NCBI GenBank assembly: GCA_035325905.1
Contig: DAOKYY010000002.1
Coordinates: 1 to 64,000, forward strand
From: DYGX01 sp035325905
Lineage (GTDB): Bacteria > Chloroflexota > Anaerolineae > Aggregatilineales > Aggregatilineaceae
Direction: 5' to 3'
DNA: 64,000 nt
Shown: piece after piece, positions 45,079-53,872 of the stretch
Position numbering within the stretch: the stretch's first letter is position 1
How the letters are laid out: every line of letters begins with the position of its first letter
The notes under the pieces: model-generated
Told to the model about the DNA's origin: nothing
Seen by the model: only the letters and a program-made list of their open reading frames with translations
Databases searched by the model: none
Made by a program: the position numbers and the translations under genes

Positions 45079-47676
45079 TCAGGCGACCGCCGGTAGCGGC
45101 AGGCCGGTGCGAAGCTGTATCTCGGCCAGGGCGCTGAAGGCCGCCGCGCGGACCTCGGCGTTGCGGTCGCGCAGCGCGGCATAGAGCGGCTTGAGCGCCT
45201 GAAGGTGCCCCATCCGCCCCAGCGTGATTGCCGCCATGGCCCGTTCGAGGCTCGCGCCGTCCTGAAGCGCGCGGATCAACACCTGACGCGCATTCGAGCC
45301 ATGCGGCACGCCTTCGCCGCGCTCCGCCGCCCAGCCGATCAGCCACGGCAGCGCGTCGGCTTCCGGGTGGGCGCGCGGTCCATCCTGCTCCGGCGCGCGC
45401 GCCGCCATAAACGCTTCTTCGGCGGCGGTGCGGACATACCACTGCTCGTCTTCCATCATGGCGCGGTAGAGCGCCACCAGCGCCCACGAGGCGCGCACGC
45501 GGCTCAGGCCATAGACCGTTGCGCGGCGAATCATAATGTCGTCGGCCAGGATACCGTCCCGCAGGATGGCGTGCCCGCCATCGGGGATTGCCGCCAGCGT
45601 CTCGGCTACGGCGCGGCGCAGCTCGTCCGAGCCTTCGAGCAGTCCCTGAACCATGATCTCCAGCGCACGCTCGGTGCCAATCGCGCCGAGCGCCAGCCCG
45701 GCGGCAAGCTGCACGTTGCGATGCGCGTCGCCCAGCATCGGCGCCAGGTCGCGCAGGGCTTCAGGGTCGCCCAGCGCGCCCAGCCCGACGCAGGCAAGCT
45801 GCCGGATGTGCGGGTCGGTGCTGCGCAGCGCCTGGCGCAGGATGAACAGCACGTTCCGATCGCGCGAGGCGATCAAAGCCGCCAGCGCCCGCTCGCGCAG
45901 CGCGGGGTACTGCTCCGGCGCGACCAGCGCCGCTGCCAGCCGCTTGAACAGGTCGCCGCGCCAGGGTGCGTCCGGGGGCGCGTCGGGCATCCATCGCACC
46001 AGCTCGAAAAGCTGGCTGTAGATCAAGTCGGGCGCGCTGCTGAGATGCCGGTACACCACTGGCACCATATTCAATTCGGCGGCGGCGAAGCCGAGCGCGT
46101 CGAACCAGGCGGGTTCTAGCGCGGAAGCGGCTGCCGCTTCCGCGCCGCGCGCGATCAACGCCTCGCCGCCGAGGAAGGCGGCGATCTGCGCGTGCACGAA
46201 GCTGAAACGGTTGCCCGGATGCCGCCGGGCGAGGCCATCTTTGACCAGCCCATCGAGCAGATCGCTGGCCTGAACCGGCTTCTTCCCGTCCGCACCCGCT
46301 TCGTCTGCCAGCGCGTCGGCGGCCTCGTCGAGGGCCATCACGCCGCCGTGGTCCAGCGCATAGGCCGCCAGCCAGGGAAGCGCCTCGCGGTGGTGGGCGG
46401 ACGATAACCGGCGCGTCACGAAGGCGTCATACCAGCCGGGTCGGCCGGGCCGCTGCGCGTCGTTTGCCAGCCCCGTCCAGATTTTGAGCGTCAGATCGAG
46501 CGGCGTGCGCCCGCGATTGTCGATGGTCAGGCGGCGGAGCGTCTGGTCGTCGGCAGGCGCGCCGCGCTTCGACGACCCGCTCCACGCGGCGCTCCACCGC
46601 CGGACCAGCGTTTCGGCATCGCTATCGTTCCACGGACGTAGAAAGGCCGGGGTGAAGCCAAGCGCCTCCAGCGGAGCGTAGCCGGTCGCCGGCCCGGCGA
46701 TGACCATCAGGCTGCTCGGATACGTCTGCACCAGGCTGCGCAGCCAGTGAAAAACGCCGTCACGCTCGCTCAGCGTCAACTCGTCATAGCCGTCGAGCAG
46801 CAGCAGGGCGCGGCCCGCTTCCAGCGCCGAATACACCACGCTGCCGGCGACCTGCCCCGTGACCGGGCCAACTTGCCGCTGCATAGCCTCGACCAGCGGC
46901 TCGGCCGGGTCGGCGCTGCCTTTGCCGTACTTGCCCGGACTCAGGTCAAGGTCGCGCAGATGCACCAGGACGGGGACCAGGCCGGGGATCGGCACCGGCG
47001 GCAGGCGGTCCTGTTGCGCCGCCGCGCTGACACGTGCCCGCTCTTGCTGGTGGACGTCGTGCAGCTTGTCGAGCGCGCGCGTCTGGATCCGCTCGCGCTC
47101 GCGGACGCGCTCGGCGCGCTCGTCGTCGGCGAGGTATTGCTCCTCCTCGAAGATCGCCTGCTCGCTCAGGGCTTCGAGCGTTTCGAGGCGCAGCTCGCCC
47201 AGCGCCAGCAGCGCCAGCGCGGCCAGCGCGGTGCTCTTGCCCGCGCCGCTGATGCCGAGCAGCGCGATTTGGCGGTCGCCTGCGCCGAGATCGCCGAGCG
47301 GAAAAGTCTCGACGTTGTACGGCGCGTAACTCGGCGGGAGATCGTGAAATAGCGGGATCACGTCGAACACGCTGGCGGCGGTCGTGCCGCTTTCGGGCGC
47401 CAGCACCGGCTGCGGTCCGGGCAGGAGTCTTGGCTCGACCAGGATATCCGTCAGGCGCACGCTCGCCCCGGCCAGGTGGTGCGCCTGCGCCAGCCGGGCG
47501 ACCTCGCGCGCGTAGCGGGCGTCGGCGCTGCGGCCGATGAAGCGCCGTGTGCCTTCGATCTGCGACTCGGTCGAGACGCGCAGCCGGATCAGCCGCGCCC
47601 GCGCCTTCCAGGCCGCGAAGACCAGCGCGGCGACGGCCAGCGTGCCCAGCGCGAACGAGAGCGGTTGAAAGCTCAT
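45079..47676 (-). CDS. Membrane-anchored NACHT-type ATPase with HEAT repeats
   Basis: This 865-residue protein has an N-terminal membrane segment (residues 8-25). A linker leads to a NACHT-type STAND NTPase with Walker A GISGAGKST (K147), a coiled-coil-rich insert (about 180-230) and Walker B RALLLLDGYDEL near residue 295. A helical arm with a winged-helix-like segment (WLAAYALDHGGVMALDEAA) follows. The C-terminal 300 residues are HEAT-like repeats (LRQALRSTDPHIRQLACVGLGALGD, AVRD-type units). STAND ATPases are signalling switches in stress, defence and programmed death; the HEAT array would be the sensor. The membrane anchor and lack of an obvious effector domain leave its output unknown. 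It is 13 bases downstream of the zinc-ribbon gene. Confidence 0.85.
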   Translation of the reverse strand: MSFQPLSFALGTLAVAALVFAAWKARARLIRLRVSTESQIEGTRRFIGRSADARYAREVARLAQAHHLAGASVRLTDILVEPRLLPGPQPVLAPESGTTAASVFDVIPLFHDLPPSYAPYNVETFPLGDLGAGDRQIALLGISGAGKSTALAALALLALGELRLETLEALSEQAIFEEEQYLADDERAERVRERERIQTRALDKLHDVHQQERARVSAAAQQDRLPPVPIPGLVPVLVHLRDLDLSPGKYGKGSADPAEPLVEAMQRQVGPVTGQVAGSVVYSALEAGRALLLLDGYDELTLSERDGVFHWLRSLVQTYPSSLMVIAGPATGYAPLEALGFTPAFLRPWNDSDAETLVRRWSAAWSGSSKRGAPADDQTLRRLTIDNRGRTPLDLTLKIWTGLANDAQRPGRPGWYDAFVTRRLSSAHHREALPWLAAYALDHGGVMALDEAADALADEAGADGKKPVQASDLLDGLVKDGLARRHPGNRFSFVHAQIAAFLGGEALIARGAEAAAASALEPAWFDALGFAAAELNMVPVVYRHLSSAPDLIYSQLFELVRWMPDAPPDAPWRGDLFKRLAAALVAPEQYPALRERALAALIASRDRNVLFILRQALRSTDPHIRQLACVGLGALGDPEALRDLAPMLGDAHRNVQLAAGLALGAIGTERALEIMVQGLLEGSDELRRAVAETLAAIPDGGHAILRDGILADDIMIRRATVYGLSRVRASWALVALYRAMMEDEQWYVRTAAEEAFMAARAPEQDGPRAHPEADALPWLIGWAAERGEGVPHGSNARQVLIRALQDGASLERAMAAITLGRMGHLQALKPLYAALRDRNAEVRAAAFSALAEIQLRTGLPLPAVA

Positions 47677-47689
47677 GGCGTCCTTTCCC

Positions 47690-48391
47690 TCACCGCGTGA
47701 TCAGGATTCGCCCGCAATTCGAGCAAAACACGATCTCCTGGCCCTGGCGGACGCGCTGCGCCATCACTTCCGTCTGGCTGACGCCGCAGCGCTCGCAGCG
47801 ATCGCCGTCCATCACCGCGACCGCGTGGCCCTGTTTGCGCGGCCACAGGTCCTCGTACAGCGCCAGGGCGTCGGCCCTAACCTCTGTCACCAGCTTCTCG
47901 CGCTGCGCCTTAAGCTGTCGGATCTCGGCGCGGATTTGCTGGCGCTCTTCGACCAGGGCCGTGTTTTCCGAAGCGCGCGCCTGCTGAACTTCGGCCAGGT
48001 GAGCTGACGCCTCCTTTAACCGCGCTTGAAAGTCCTCGACCGCGATCATCGTCTCCAGCAGCGCCGTCTCAAGCTCGCTGTGACGCCGCGCCAGCGCCTC
48101 GATCTTGTGTTCGATGTCTTGAAGCTCTTTAGGGTTGCTCACCGCGCCGCCGTACAGCTGCGCCGAAAACTGGCTGCGCTGCGCTGCGATGGTTTGCAGC
48201 TCCAGGTTGAGGTTGGTCGCGCGCGCTTCCTGAGGGCGGAGCGCCTGCTCGATCTCGCGCTGCGCCTGCTCGGCCTGCTGCACTGCCTCGTCGCTGGCTA
48301 GCTCGGCGTCAATTTCGCGGGCGCGCTTGCGCTGGGCCGCCAGCTTGAGGTCCACTCTCTGGATGCGATACAGCGTTTGGCTTGGATTCAT
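47690..48391 (-). CDS. C4-type zinc-ribbon coiled-coil protein (DUF164 family)
   Basis: This 233-residue protein is a long antiparallel coiled coil (residues 1-180) followed by a C-terminal zinc ribbon CERCGVSQT to FCSNCGRIL with four Cys. This matches the C4-type zinc-ribbon family (CT398/HP0958-like), whose members include flagellar and secretion chaperones or RNA-binding proteins. Its role outside those species is not established. The NPKELQDIEHKIEAL segment is typical. It lies 13 bases before the NACHT gene and behind a probable promoter (48480-48509), so the two are co-transcribed. Confidence 0.88.
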   Translation of the reverse strand: MNPSQTLYRIQRVDLKLAAQRKRAREIDAELASDEAVQQAEQAQREIEQALRPQEARATNLNLELQTIAAQRSQFSAQLYGGAVSNPKELQDIEHKIEALARRHSELETALLETMIAVEDFQARLKEASAHLAEVQQARASENTALVEERQQIRAEIRQLKAQREKLVTEVRADALALYEDLWPRKQGHAVAVMDGDRCERCGVSQTEVMAQRVRQGQEIVFCSNCGRILITR

Positions 48392-48479
48392 GGGTCCCTC
48401 ACCAGACTGGCGCAGCCGGCAGGCCGTTGTAAAATGAACTTACGATTAACGTGGAATAAGGCATAAGCTCGCAGAGCGC

Positions 48480-48509
48480 ATTATACTACACGCCCGATTC
48501 CTGCGGCAA
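48480..48509 (-). promoter_or_regulatory. Sigma-70-type promoter of the zinc-ribbon/NACHT operon
   Basis: On the minus strand TTGCCG and a perfect TATAAT are separated by 18 bases, about 90 bases before the zinc-ribbon ATG. Confidence 0.55.
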
Positions 48510-48560
48510 CCGGGTACCGCGTCGGACTGCGCGGCTGTTCTGGTGGGTAAGGACGCTCCG

Positions 48561-50201
48561 ATGCAGACGCTTCGCTCCGTCGATATCTCAGCCTCCGAAT
48601 GGCGATGGGTGATCCTCATCAGCGGCGTTTTGGTGACTCTGACGCTGATCCCCTACGCCTGGGCGCTGGCGAGCAACCAGGGAGCCGGCGACTGGCAGTT
48701 CATGGGGATGCTGGCGAACCCAAAGGATGGGGCGACGTACCTCTCGAAAATTGAGCAGGGCCGCAGTGGCGCGTGGCTGTTCGAGCTGCGGCACACGCCC
48801 GAAGCGCACAACGGCGCCGGGATTAACGTCTTCTATCTGTTTTTGGGGCACGCCGCGCGCCTGACCGGGCTGTCGAGCGTGCTGGTCTTCCATCTGGCGC
48901 GGGTGGCGACCAGCCTGTTCATGTATATTGCGCTGTACCAGTTTGGCGCGACGGTCTGGATCCGGCTGCGGCCCCGGCGTTTGTTCTTTGTGCTGGTGGC
49001 CGCCGGGTCGGGCCTGGGCTGGCTTCTGCTGCTGATCGACCCGGACGCGATCGCAATCGATCTCAAGGTTCCCGAAGCGTTCCCCCTCTTTGCGGCGTTC
49101 GCCAACCCGCATTTCCCGCTGAGCATTGCCTGTCTGGCGCTGATCGCTTCGACGTTCGTCGTGGTCTTCCGGCGAGGGTATTCCGCTGAGCCGAGCGTAG
49201 AGAACGGCGGTCTTCAGGTGATGCTGCTGTCGATGGCGCTGGCGCTGATCCAGCCCTTCGCGCTGGTGCCGATCGGCTCTGCGTTGGTGGCCTACCTGGT
49301 TGTGCGGGCGCACCTGACGCGCCGCATCCCTTCGCACGAGCTGCGCTGGTCGTCAATGCTGTGGCTCCCGGCCCTGCCGTTTGCGATGTATTACGCGGCG
49401 GTCCTGCGCTTCAACGACGTAATGGCGGCTTACAATGAGCAGAACGTCACGCCGTCGCCCGCGCCATATCTCTACCTCTTCGGCTATGGGCTGCTGCTGA
49501 TCGTCGCGCTGCCGGGGCTGGTGCGCGCTGTGCGCCGCTTCGAGCGCGACGGCGACCAGTTCATGCTGCTGTGGTTTGTGCTGAACGTCGCGCTGTTGTA
49601 CGCGCCGTTCAACTTGCAGCGCCGCATGGCGATCGGCCTGATCATCCCGCTGGTGTTCTTCGCCGTGCGCTCGCTGGAAGACTACTGGTTCTTCAAGGTG
49701 CCGAAACGCTGGCGAGCGCCGGCCTTCGCCGCGCTGCTGATTTTTTTGCTACCGAGCAACCTGCTCAATCTGGCGCTCCCCCTGTTTGGCGTAGTCGCCA
49801 GCCCGGAAAGCGGGCTTGAAAACGGGATGCTGGTCGAATCGGATTACTGGGAGGCGTTCGCCTGGCTAAGTGATCAGGGGGAGACAGACGCCGTCGTTTT
49901 GGCCGCGCCGACCATCAGCGTCTGGATTCCGGCGTACACGCCAGACCGGGTGGTCTACGGGCACGAATACGAGACTGTCCCGGCGCGCAAGCGGCTTGCT
50001 CAGGTCGAGAGGTGGTATCGCGGCGAAGATTGCGCGACGCTGCTAGGTGGGGCGGTGCCTTTCCACGTCCAGTACATTTTCTGGGGGCCACAGGAGCAGG
50101 CTTTTGCGGGGGACTCGGCAGCACCCTCGTGCGTCGGGTCGCTGCCGGACCGCACGCCGCGAGAGACGTTTGGAGATGTCACCGTCTTCATCCGTCCCTG
50201 A
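48561..50201 (+). CDS. Polytopic membrane protein A (GT-C-like)
   Basis: This 546-residue protein has about ten membrane segments and a C-terminal soluble domain of about 120 residues. The first loop, after EWRWVILISGVLVTLTLIPYA, carries ATYLSKIEQGRSGAWLFELR and HTPEAHNGAG. This layout fits GT-C-like glycosyltransferases, whose first loop carries catalytic acids, but no clear DxD is seen; the assignment is by architecture only. AAGGA seven bases before the ATG at 48561 fixes the start over an in-frame GTG at 48543. It overlaps the next gene by 26 bases. The gene at 52259 is a paralogue, and together with the YfhO-like genes they form an A-B-A'-B' run. Confidence 0.75.
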   Translation: MQTLRSVDISASEWRWVILISGVLVTLTLIPYAWALASNQGAGDWQFMGMLANPKDGATYLSKIEQGRSGAWLFELRHTPEAHNGAGINVFYLFLGHAARLTGLSSVLVFHLARVATSLFMYIALYQFGATVWIRLRPRRLFFVLVAAGSGLGWLLLLIDPDAIAIDLKVPEAFPLFAAFANPHFPLSIACLALIASTFVVVFRRGYSAEPSVENGGLQVMLLSMALALIQPFALVPIGSALVAYLVVRAHLTRRIPSHELRWSSMLWLPALPFAMYYAAVLRFNDVMAAYNEQNVTPSPAPYLYLFGYGLLLIVALPGLVRAVRRFERDGDQFMLLWFVLNVALLYAPFNLQRRMAIGLIIPLVFFAVRSLEDYWFFKVPKRWRAPAFAALLIFLLPSNLLNLALPLFGVVASPESGLENGMLVESDYWEAFAWLSDQGETDAVVLAAPTISVWIPAYTPDRVVYGHEYETVPARKRLAQVERWYRGEDCATLLGGAVPFHVQYIFWGPQEQAFAGDSAAPSCVGSLPDRTPRETFGDVTVFIRP

Positions 50202-52272
50202 GCCAGCCCGGCCCACCGGGTGGTTCTTCGCGGCCCTGCTGCTCGCGCTGGCCGCGCTCCTGGCGCTGACCGGCTTCAACCCGGACGGTCTGCCGTTCCA
50301 GCCGGGCGCGCCGTACTCGGACGCGGCGACCAGCCATTGGCCGTCTACGTTGTTTCTGCGCCGCGCCGTGCTGGACGACCACGCATTCCCGCTCTGGCGC
50401 CCGCTGCTGATGGGCGGCCAGCCTTTCGCAGCGAACCCGCTCAACAAGGTGTGGTATCCGCCGCAGTGGCTGGCGTTGGCATTACCCCCGGCGCTGCATC
50501 TCAACGCGCTTGCCGCGCTGCATCTCGCTCTGGCGGGGATCGGCGCGTGGACCTGGGGCCGCGCGACCGGCCTGCGCGCATCAAGCGCGGCGCTGGTCGG
50601 GCTGGCCTATCCGCTGGCCCCGCGACTGGTCGCGGCGTGGGGCGCGGGGCATCTGGACCTGATTTACGCGGCCGCGTGGTTTCCCTGGGTGCTGTGGGCG
50701 GTCCGCCGCGCGGTCCGGGCCGAGGCAGGCGCGCGGGACGCGCTGGCGCTCGGCGCGCTGGCGGCCCTATGTTTTCTGGCGGACGTGCGGCTGAGCGCCT
50801 ATGTGTTCGCGCTGGCGGCGGCCTATGGCGGATGCCTGCTCGCCTCGTCAGGCGCCTGGCGCGATCGGTCTGCGCGGTCTGATATGGGCTTGCGGCTCGC
50901 TGGCGGCGGCCTGCTGGCGGCGGGCCTGGCCGCGCCGCAGTGGGCGCCGCTGGCGCTGCTGCGTGCGGACTTGTCGCGCGCGCACCTGTCGCTGGCCGAC
51001 GCGTCCGCCGGGCAGATCGAGCCGGGGAGCTGGATTGCACTGGTGATCGGGAATCATGGCGGCGAGCCGGAGACGATGGTCTACGCCGGGGTGAGCGTGC
51101 TGGCGCTGGCCGGGCTGGCGCTTGCGCTGCAGCCCCGGCGCTTCGCGTTGTGGGGCGTGGCGCTGCTGATCGCCGCCCTTTACTCGCTGGGCGACCGGTC
51201 GCCGCTCTGGCTGGCGCTCAACCGGGCCGTGCCCGCGCTGCGCTGGTGGCGCGTGCCGGGCCGCGCGTGGCTGATCGCGGCGTTGATCCTGCCGTACCTG
51301 GCGGGGTGGGGCGCTCAGCTTGCGGTCGAGCGGCTCGCCGCTGGGCGGGGGCTGCGCCTGGCGCTGGCCGGGCTGCTCGGCGGCGGGCTGGCCTGCGTCG
51401 GGACCGTCGCGATTGCGCTCGTTCCCCCGCTCGGCGCGGCGGCTGCGCTCGGCGCGCTGGCGCTCCCTGCGACCGCGCTCGTCCTGGCTCTGGCGCAAGC
51501 CGGACGATTGCCCGCCCGGCGCGCGCTGGCCCTGCTGCTGGCGGTCGTGGCGCTCGATCTGCTGTGGATCGACCGCTCGCTGCTCGAATGGCGCGGCGCC
51601 GATCAATGGCTGGAGCCGCACCGCGCCCTGGCCGAGTTCCTGCGCGACGATGGCGTGATCCGCGTCTACTCGCCGAGCTACAGCTTGCCGCAGCAGGCGG
51701 CGGCCTGGTGGGATATCGCTCAGTTCGGCGGCGTGGACCCGTTTCAGCGCGCGGCGTTCGTGGCGGCTGCCGCCGCTGCGACCGGCATCCCGGCCGGGGG
51801 CTACAGCGTCACCGTGCCGCCCTTTGAGGTCGAAGACGGCGCGGGCATCGCCGGGGCGAATCGTGACGCGACGCCGGACGCGCGCCAGCTCGGCGCGTGG
51901 CTGGTCACGCATGTCGTCGCGGAGTATCCGCTCGCGGCCGGCGGTCTGACGCCGGTCGGGCGAGTCGGCAGCACGTACATCTACCGGAATGATCTTGCTC
52001 CTCGCGCAACACTCGACTGGCAGGGGCCGAACCGCGTGACGGTCACGCTGCGTGAGGCGTTCGAGGGGCCGCTCTATGCCGTGTCTGCCAGTGCGCTGGG
52101 AGGGATGGGCGAGGCAGGCGACCTCGGCCTGCCGGGCGCAATCGAGCCGGACGCGCGCGCCTGGACGTTCGCCGCCGAGCCGGACGAGATCGCGCTTGGC
52201 GCGGCGGCTGCGGCGGGGTGCCTGCTGCTGGCGGCGCTCGCGCTGTGGAGAGCGGCGTATGTCGCCCGGTGA
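50176..52272 (+). CDS. YfhO-like polytopic membrane protein B
   Basis: This 698-residue protein has about twelve membrane segments and a beta-rich C-terminal region. The first large loop (PYSDAATSHWPSTLFLRRAVLD, split at a conserved Asp) and LWRPLLMGGQPFAANPLNKVWYPPQW match the YfhO family of membrane glycosyltransferase-like proteins. In Gram-positive bacteria YfhO enzymes glycosylate lipoteichoic acid; a similar lipid-linked glycan role is inferred. The ATG at 50176 lies inside the end of the previous gene, and homology begins there. It is followed by a 14-base overlap with the next gene. The C-terminal VAEYPLAAGG segment is soluble. Confidence 0.75.
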   Translation: MSPSSSVPEPARPTGWFFAALLLALAALLALTGFNPDGLPFQPGAPYSDAATSHWPSTLFLRRAVLDDHAFPLWRPLLMGGQPFAANPLNKVWYPPQWLALALPPALHLNALAALHLALAGIGAWTWGRATGLRASSAALVGLAYPLAPRLVAAWGAGHLDLIYAAAWFPWVLWAVRRAVRAEAGARDALALGALAALCFLADVRLSAYVFALAAAYGGCLLASSGAWRDRSARSDMGLRLAGGGLLAAGLAAPQWAPLALLRADLSRAHLSLADASAGQIEPGSWIALVIGNHGGEPETMVYAGVSVLALAGLALALQPRRFALWGVALLIAALYSLGDRSPLWLALNRAVPALRWWRVPGRAWLIAALILPYLAGWGAQLAVERLAAGRGLRLALAGLLGGGLACVGTVAIALVPPLGAAAALGALALPATALVLALAQAGRLPARRALALLLAVVALDLLWIDRSLLEWRGADQWLEPHRALAEFLRDDGVIRVYSPSYSLPQQAAAWWDIAQFGGVDPFQRAAFVAAAAAATGIPAGGYSVTVPPFEVEDGAGIAGANRDATPDARQLGAWLVTHVVAEYPLAAGGLTPVGRVGSTYIYRNDLAPRATLDWQGPNRVTVTLREAFEGPLYAVSASALGGMGEAGDLGLPGAIEPDARAWTFAAEPDEIALGAAAAAGCLLLAALALWRAAYVAR

Positions 52273-53872
52273 GCGTATCGCCCGGCGTGAGTGGCGCTGG
52301 GTGGTGGCCTTCGCCGCGCTCGTGCTGGTCATCACGGCGATCCCGTATCTTCTCGCGTGGCGGGCGCAGGGCGACGCTTGGCGCTTCACCGGATCGCTGT
52401 TCGGCGTGGATGACTCCAATGCTTATCTAGGGAAAATGCGTCTCGGCGCATCCGGACACTGGTTGGCGACGCTCCGCACCACGAGCGAGCCGCATGACGG
52501 CGCGTTCGTATACGTGCCCTATCTGCTGCTCGGCCACTTGGCGCGGCTGGTGTCGGGCGGCGGGCCGGTGCCGGTTAGGACGCTGATCGCGGTCTTTCAT
52601 GGCGCGCGGCTGGCGTTCGATCTCGCGCTCCTGCTAACCATTTACCGCTTCGTTGCGGTCTTTGTGCGCCGCCCCGCGACGCGGCGGCTGGCGCTTGTTC
52701 TGATCGTGCTCGGCGGCGGGCTGGGATGGCTGCTGACCCTGCTCGGCATGGAGGAGTTGTCTGGCTCGCTGCCGGTCGATCTCATCGTGCCCGAAGGATA
52801 CACGTTCCTGATTCTGTTCGGGCTGCCGCACCTGGCGCTGGCGCGGACCGGGCTGCTGCTTGGATTCCTGTGCCTGTTCAGCGCGCTGCGGCGCGGCTCG
52901 CTCCGTGATGCGCTCGTGGGTGGAGCGTGCTGGGCGGTGATGGGCCTCGCCGTACCGTTTTACGTGGCAGTCGTCTACGCGCTGCTCGGCGCGTGGGGGC
53001 TGGCGGCATGGCTACGCGCACGGTGTTTTCCGCGCGCGCTATTCGGTTACGCGATTGCCGCCGCGCTTATCCCGCTGCCGCTGCTGGCGTATAACGCCTG
53101 GGTCTTCGCGGCGAACGACGTGTTCGCGCAATGGGCGGCGCAGAACCGGCTCCCATCTCCCCATCCACTGCATTATGCGCTAGGATATGCCGTTCTGGCG
53201 CTTCCGGCGGCGCGCGCGATCGGCCCGGCGTGGCGGCGCGGCGCACGGCGTGTGCCCTTCTTGCTGCTGGTGAGCTGGGTGATCGCCGTCCCGGTCCTGA
53301 TTTACCTGCCGGTCAACGTCCAGCGGCGGCTGGCGGAAGGCGTGCTCGTCCCGCTGGGGATTCTGGCGGCGCTTGGGCTGGAGCGAGTCGCGCCGCGCCG
53401 CCGGGCGCTGGCGCAGGGCGCGGTGCTGGCGCTGGCCTTGCCGACTGCGGGGATGCTGTGGCTCGGAGGGTTGGTGAGCGCGCTGAGTCCGGCGCGCCCG
53501 ATCTTCCGCCCGCAGGCCGAGATGAGCGTGATGCAGGCGCTTGACGCGCAGGCGCCGCGCGACGCGGTCGTGCTTAGCGCGCGCGAGACGGGAAACCTGC
53601 TACCGGTCTACACCGATTTGATCGCGTATGTCGGGCATGGGCCGGAGACGCTCCATGCTGATGAAAAAGAGGCGCGCGTGGCGGCTTTCTTGCGCGGTGA
53701 GCTAGACCCGGCGTCGCGCGCGGCGCTGCTGGCCGAGATCGACTACGTGCTCGTCGGCCCGCTGGAGCGCGCCGGGGTGCGCGGCGATGGCTGGCAAGCA
53801 GGTCTGCGCGAGATCGCGTCGTCCGGGGCAGGTGAGGATCGTTTCGTGGCCTACGAGGTAGTGCGTGACTAG
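52259..53872 (+). CDS. Polytopic membrane protein A' (paralogue of the 48561 gene)
   Basis: This 537-residue protein has the same layout as the 48561 product. REWRWVVAFAALVLVITAIPYLL starts TM1 (split by W), the loop reads NAYLGKMRLGASGHWLATLR, then EPHDGA, and LLLGHLARL corresponds to LFLGHAARL. Both end in a related soluble domain, with LLPVYTDLIAYVGHGPET here and WIPAYTPDRVVYGHEYET there. This shows descent from one ancestor. GGAGAG six bases before the ATG at 52259 supports the start. It overlaps the upstream gene by 14 and the downstream gene by eight bases, so the operon is tightly coupled. A GT-C-like glycosyl or lipid-glycan transfer role is inferred. Confidence 0.75.
   Translation: MSPGERIARREWRWVVAFAALVLVITAIPYLLAWRAQGDAWRFTGSLFGVDDSNAYLGKMRLGASGHWLATLRTTSEPHDGAFVYVPYLLLGHLARLVSGGGPVPVRTLIAVFHGARLAFDLALLLTIYRFVAVFVRRPATRRLALVLIVLGGGLGWLLTLLGMEELSGSLPVDLIVPEGYTFLILFGLPHLALARTGLLLGFLCLFSALRRGSLRDALVGGACWAVMGLAVPFYVAVVYALLGAWGLAAWLRARCFPRALFGYAIAAALIPLPLLAYNAWVFAANDVFAQWAAQNRLPSPHPLHYALGYAVLALPAARAIGPAWRRGARRVPFLLLVSWVIAVPVLIYLPVNVQRRLAEGVLVPLGILAALGLERVAPRRRALAQGAVLALALPTAGMLWLGGLVSALSPARPIFRPQAEMSVMQALDAQAPRDAVVLSARETGNLLPVYTDLIAYVGHGPETLHADEKEARVAAFLRGELDPASRAALLAEIDYVLVGPLERAGVRGDGWQAGLREIASSGAGEDRFVAYEVVRD

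Noticed and set aside
45079..48391. Calling the NACHT gene part of an anti-phage defence island
   Set aside because: No restriction, retron, CBASS or other defence genes lie nearby; the neighbours are envelope and glycan genes, so only an ATPase of unknown role is claimed.
50848..52419. 523-residue minus-strand open frame opposite the YfhO-like gene
   Set aside because: Its Arg/Gln-rich, low-complexity product mirrors the coding strand; the plus-strand frame has membrane segments and coupled neighbours.
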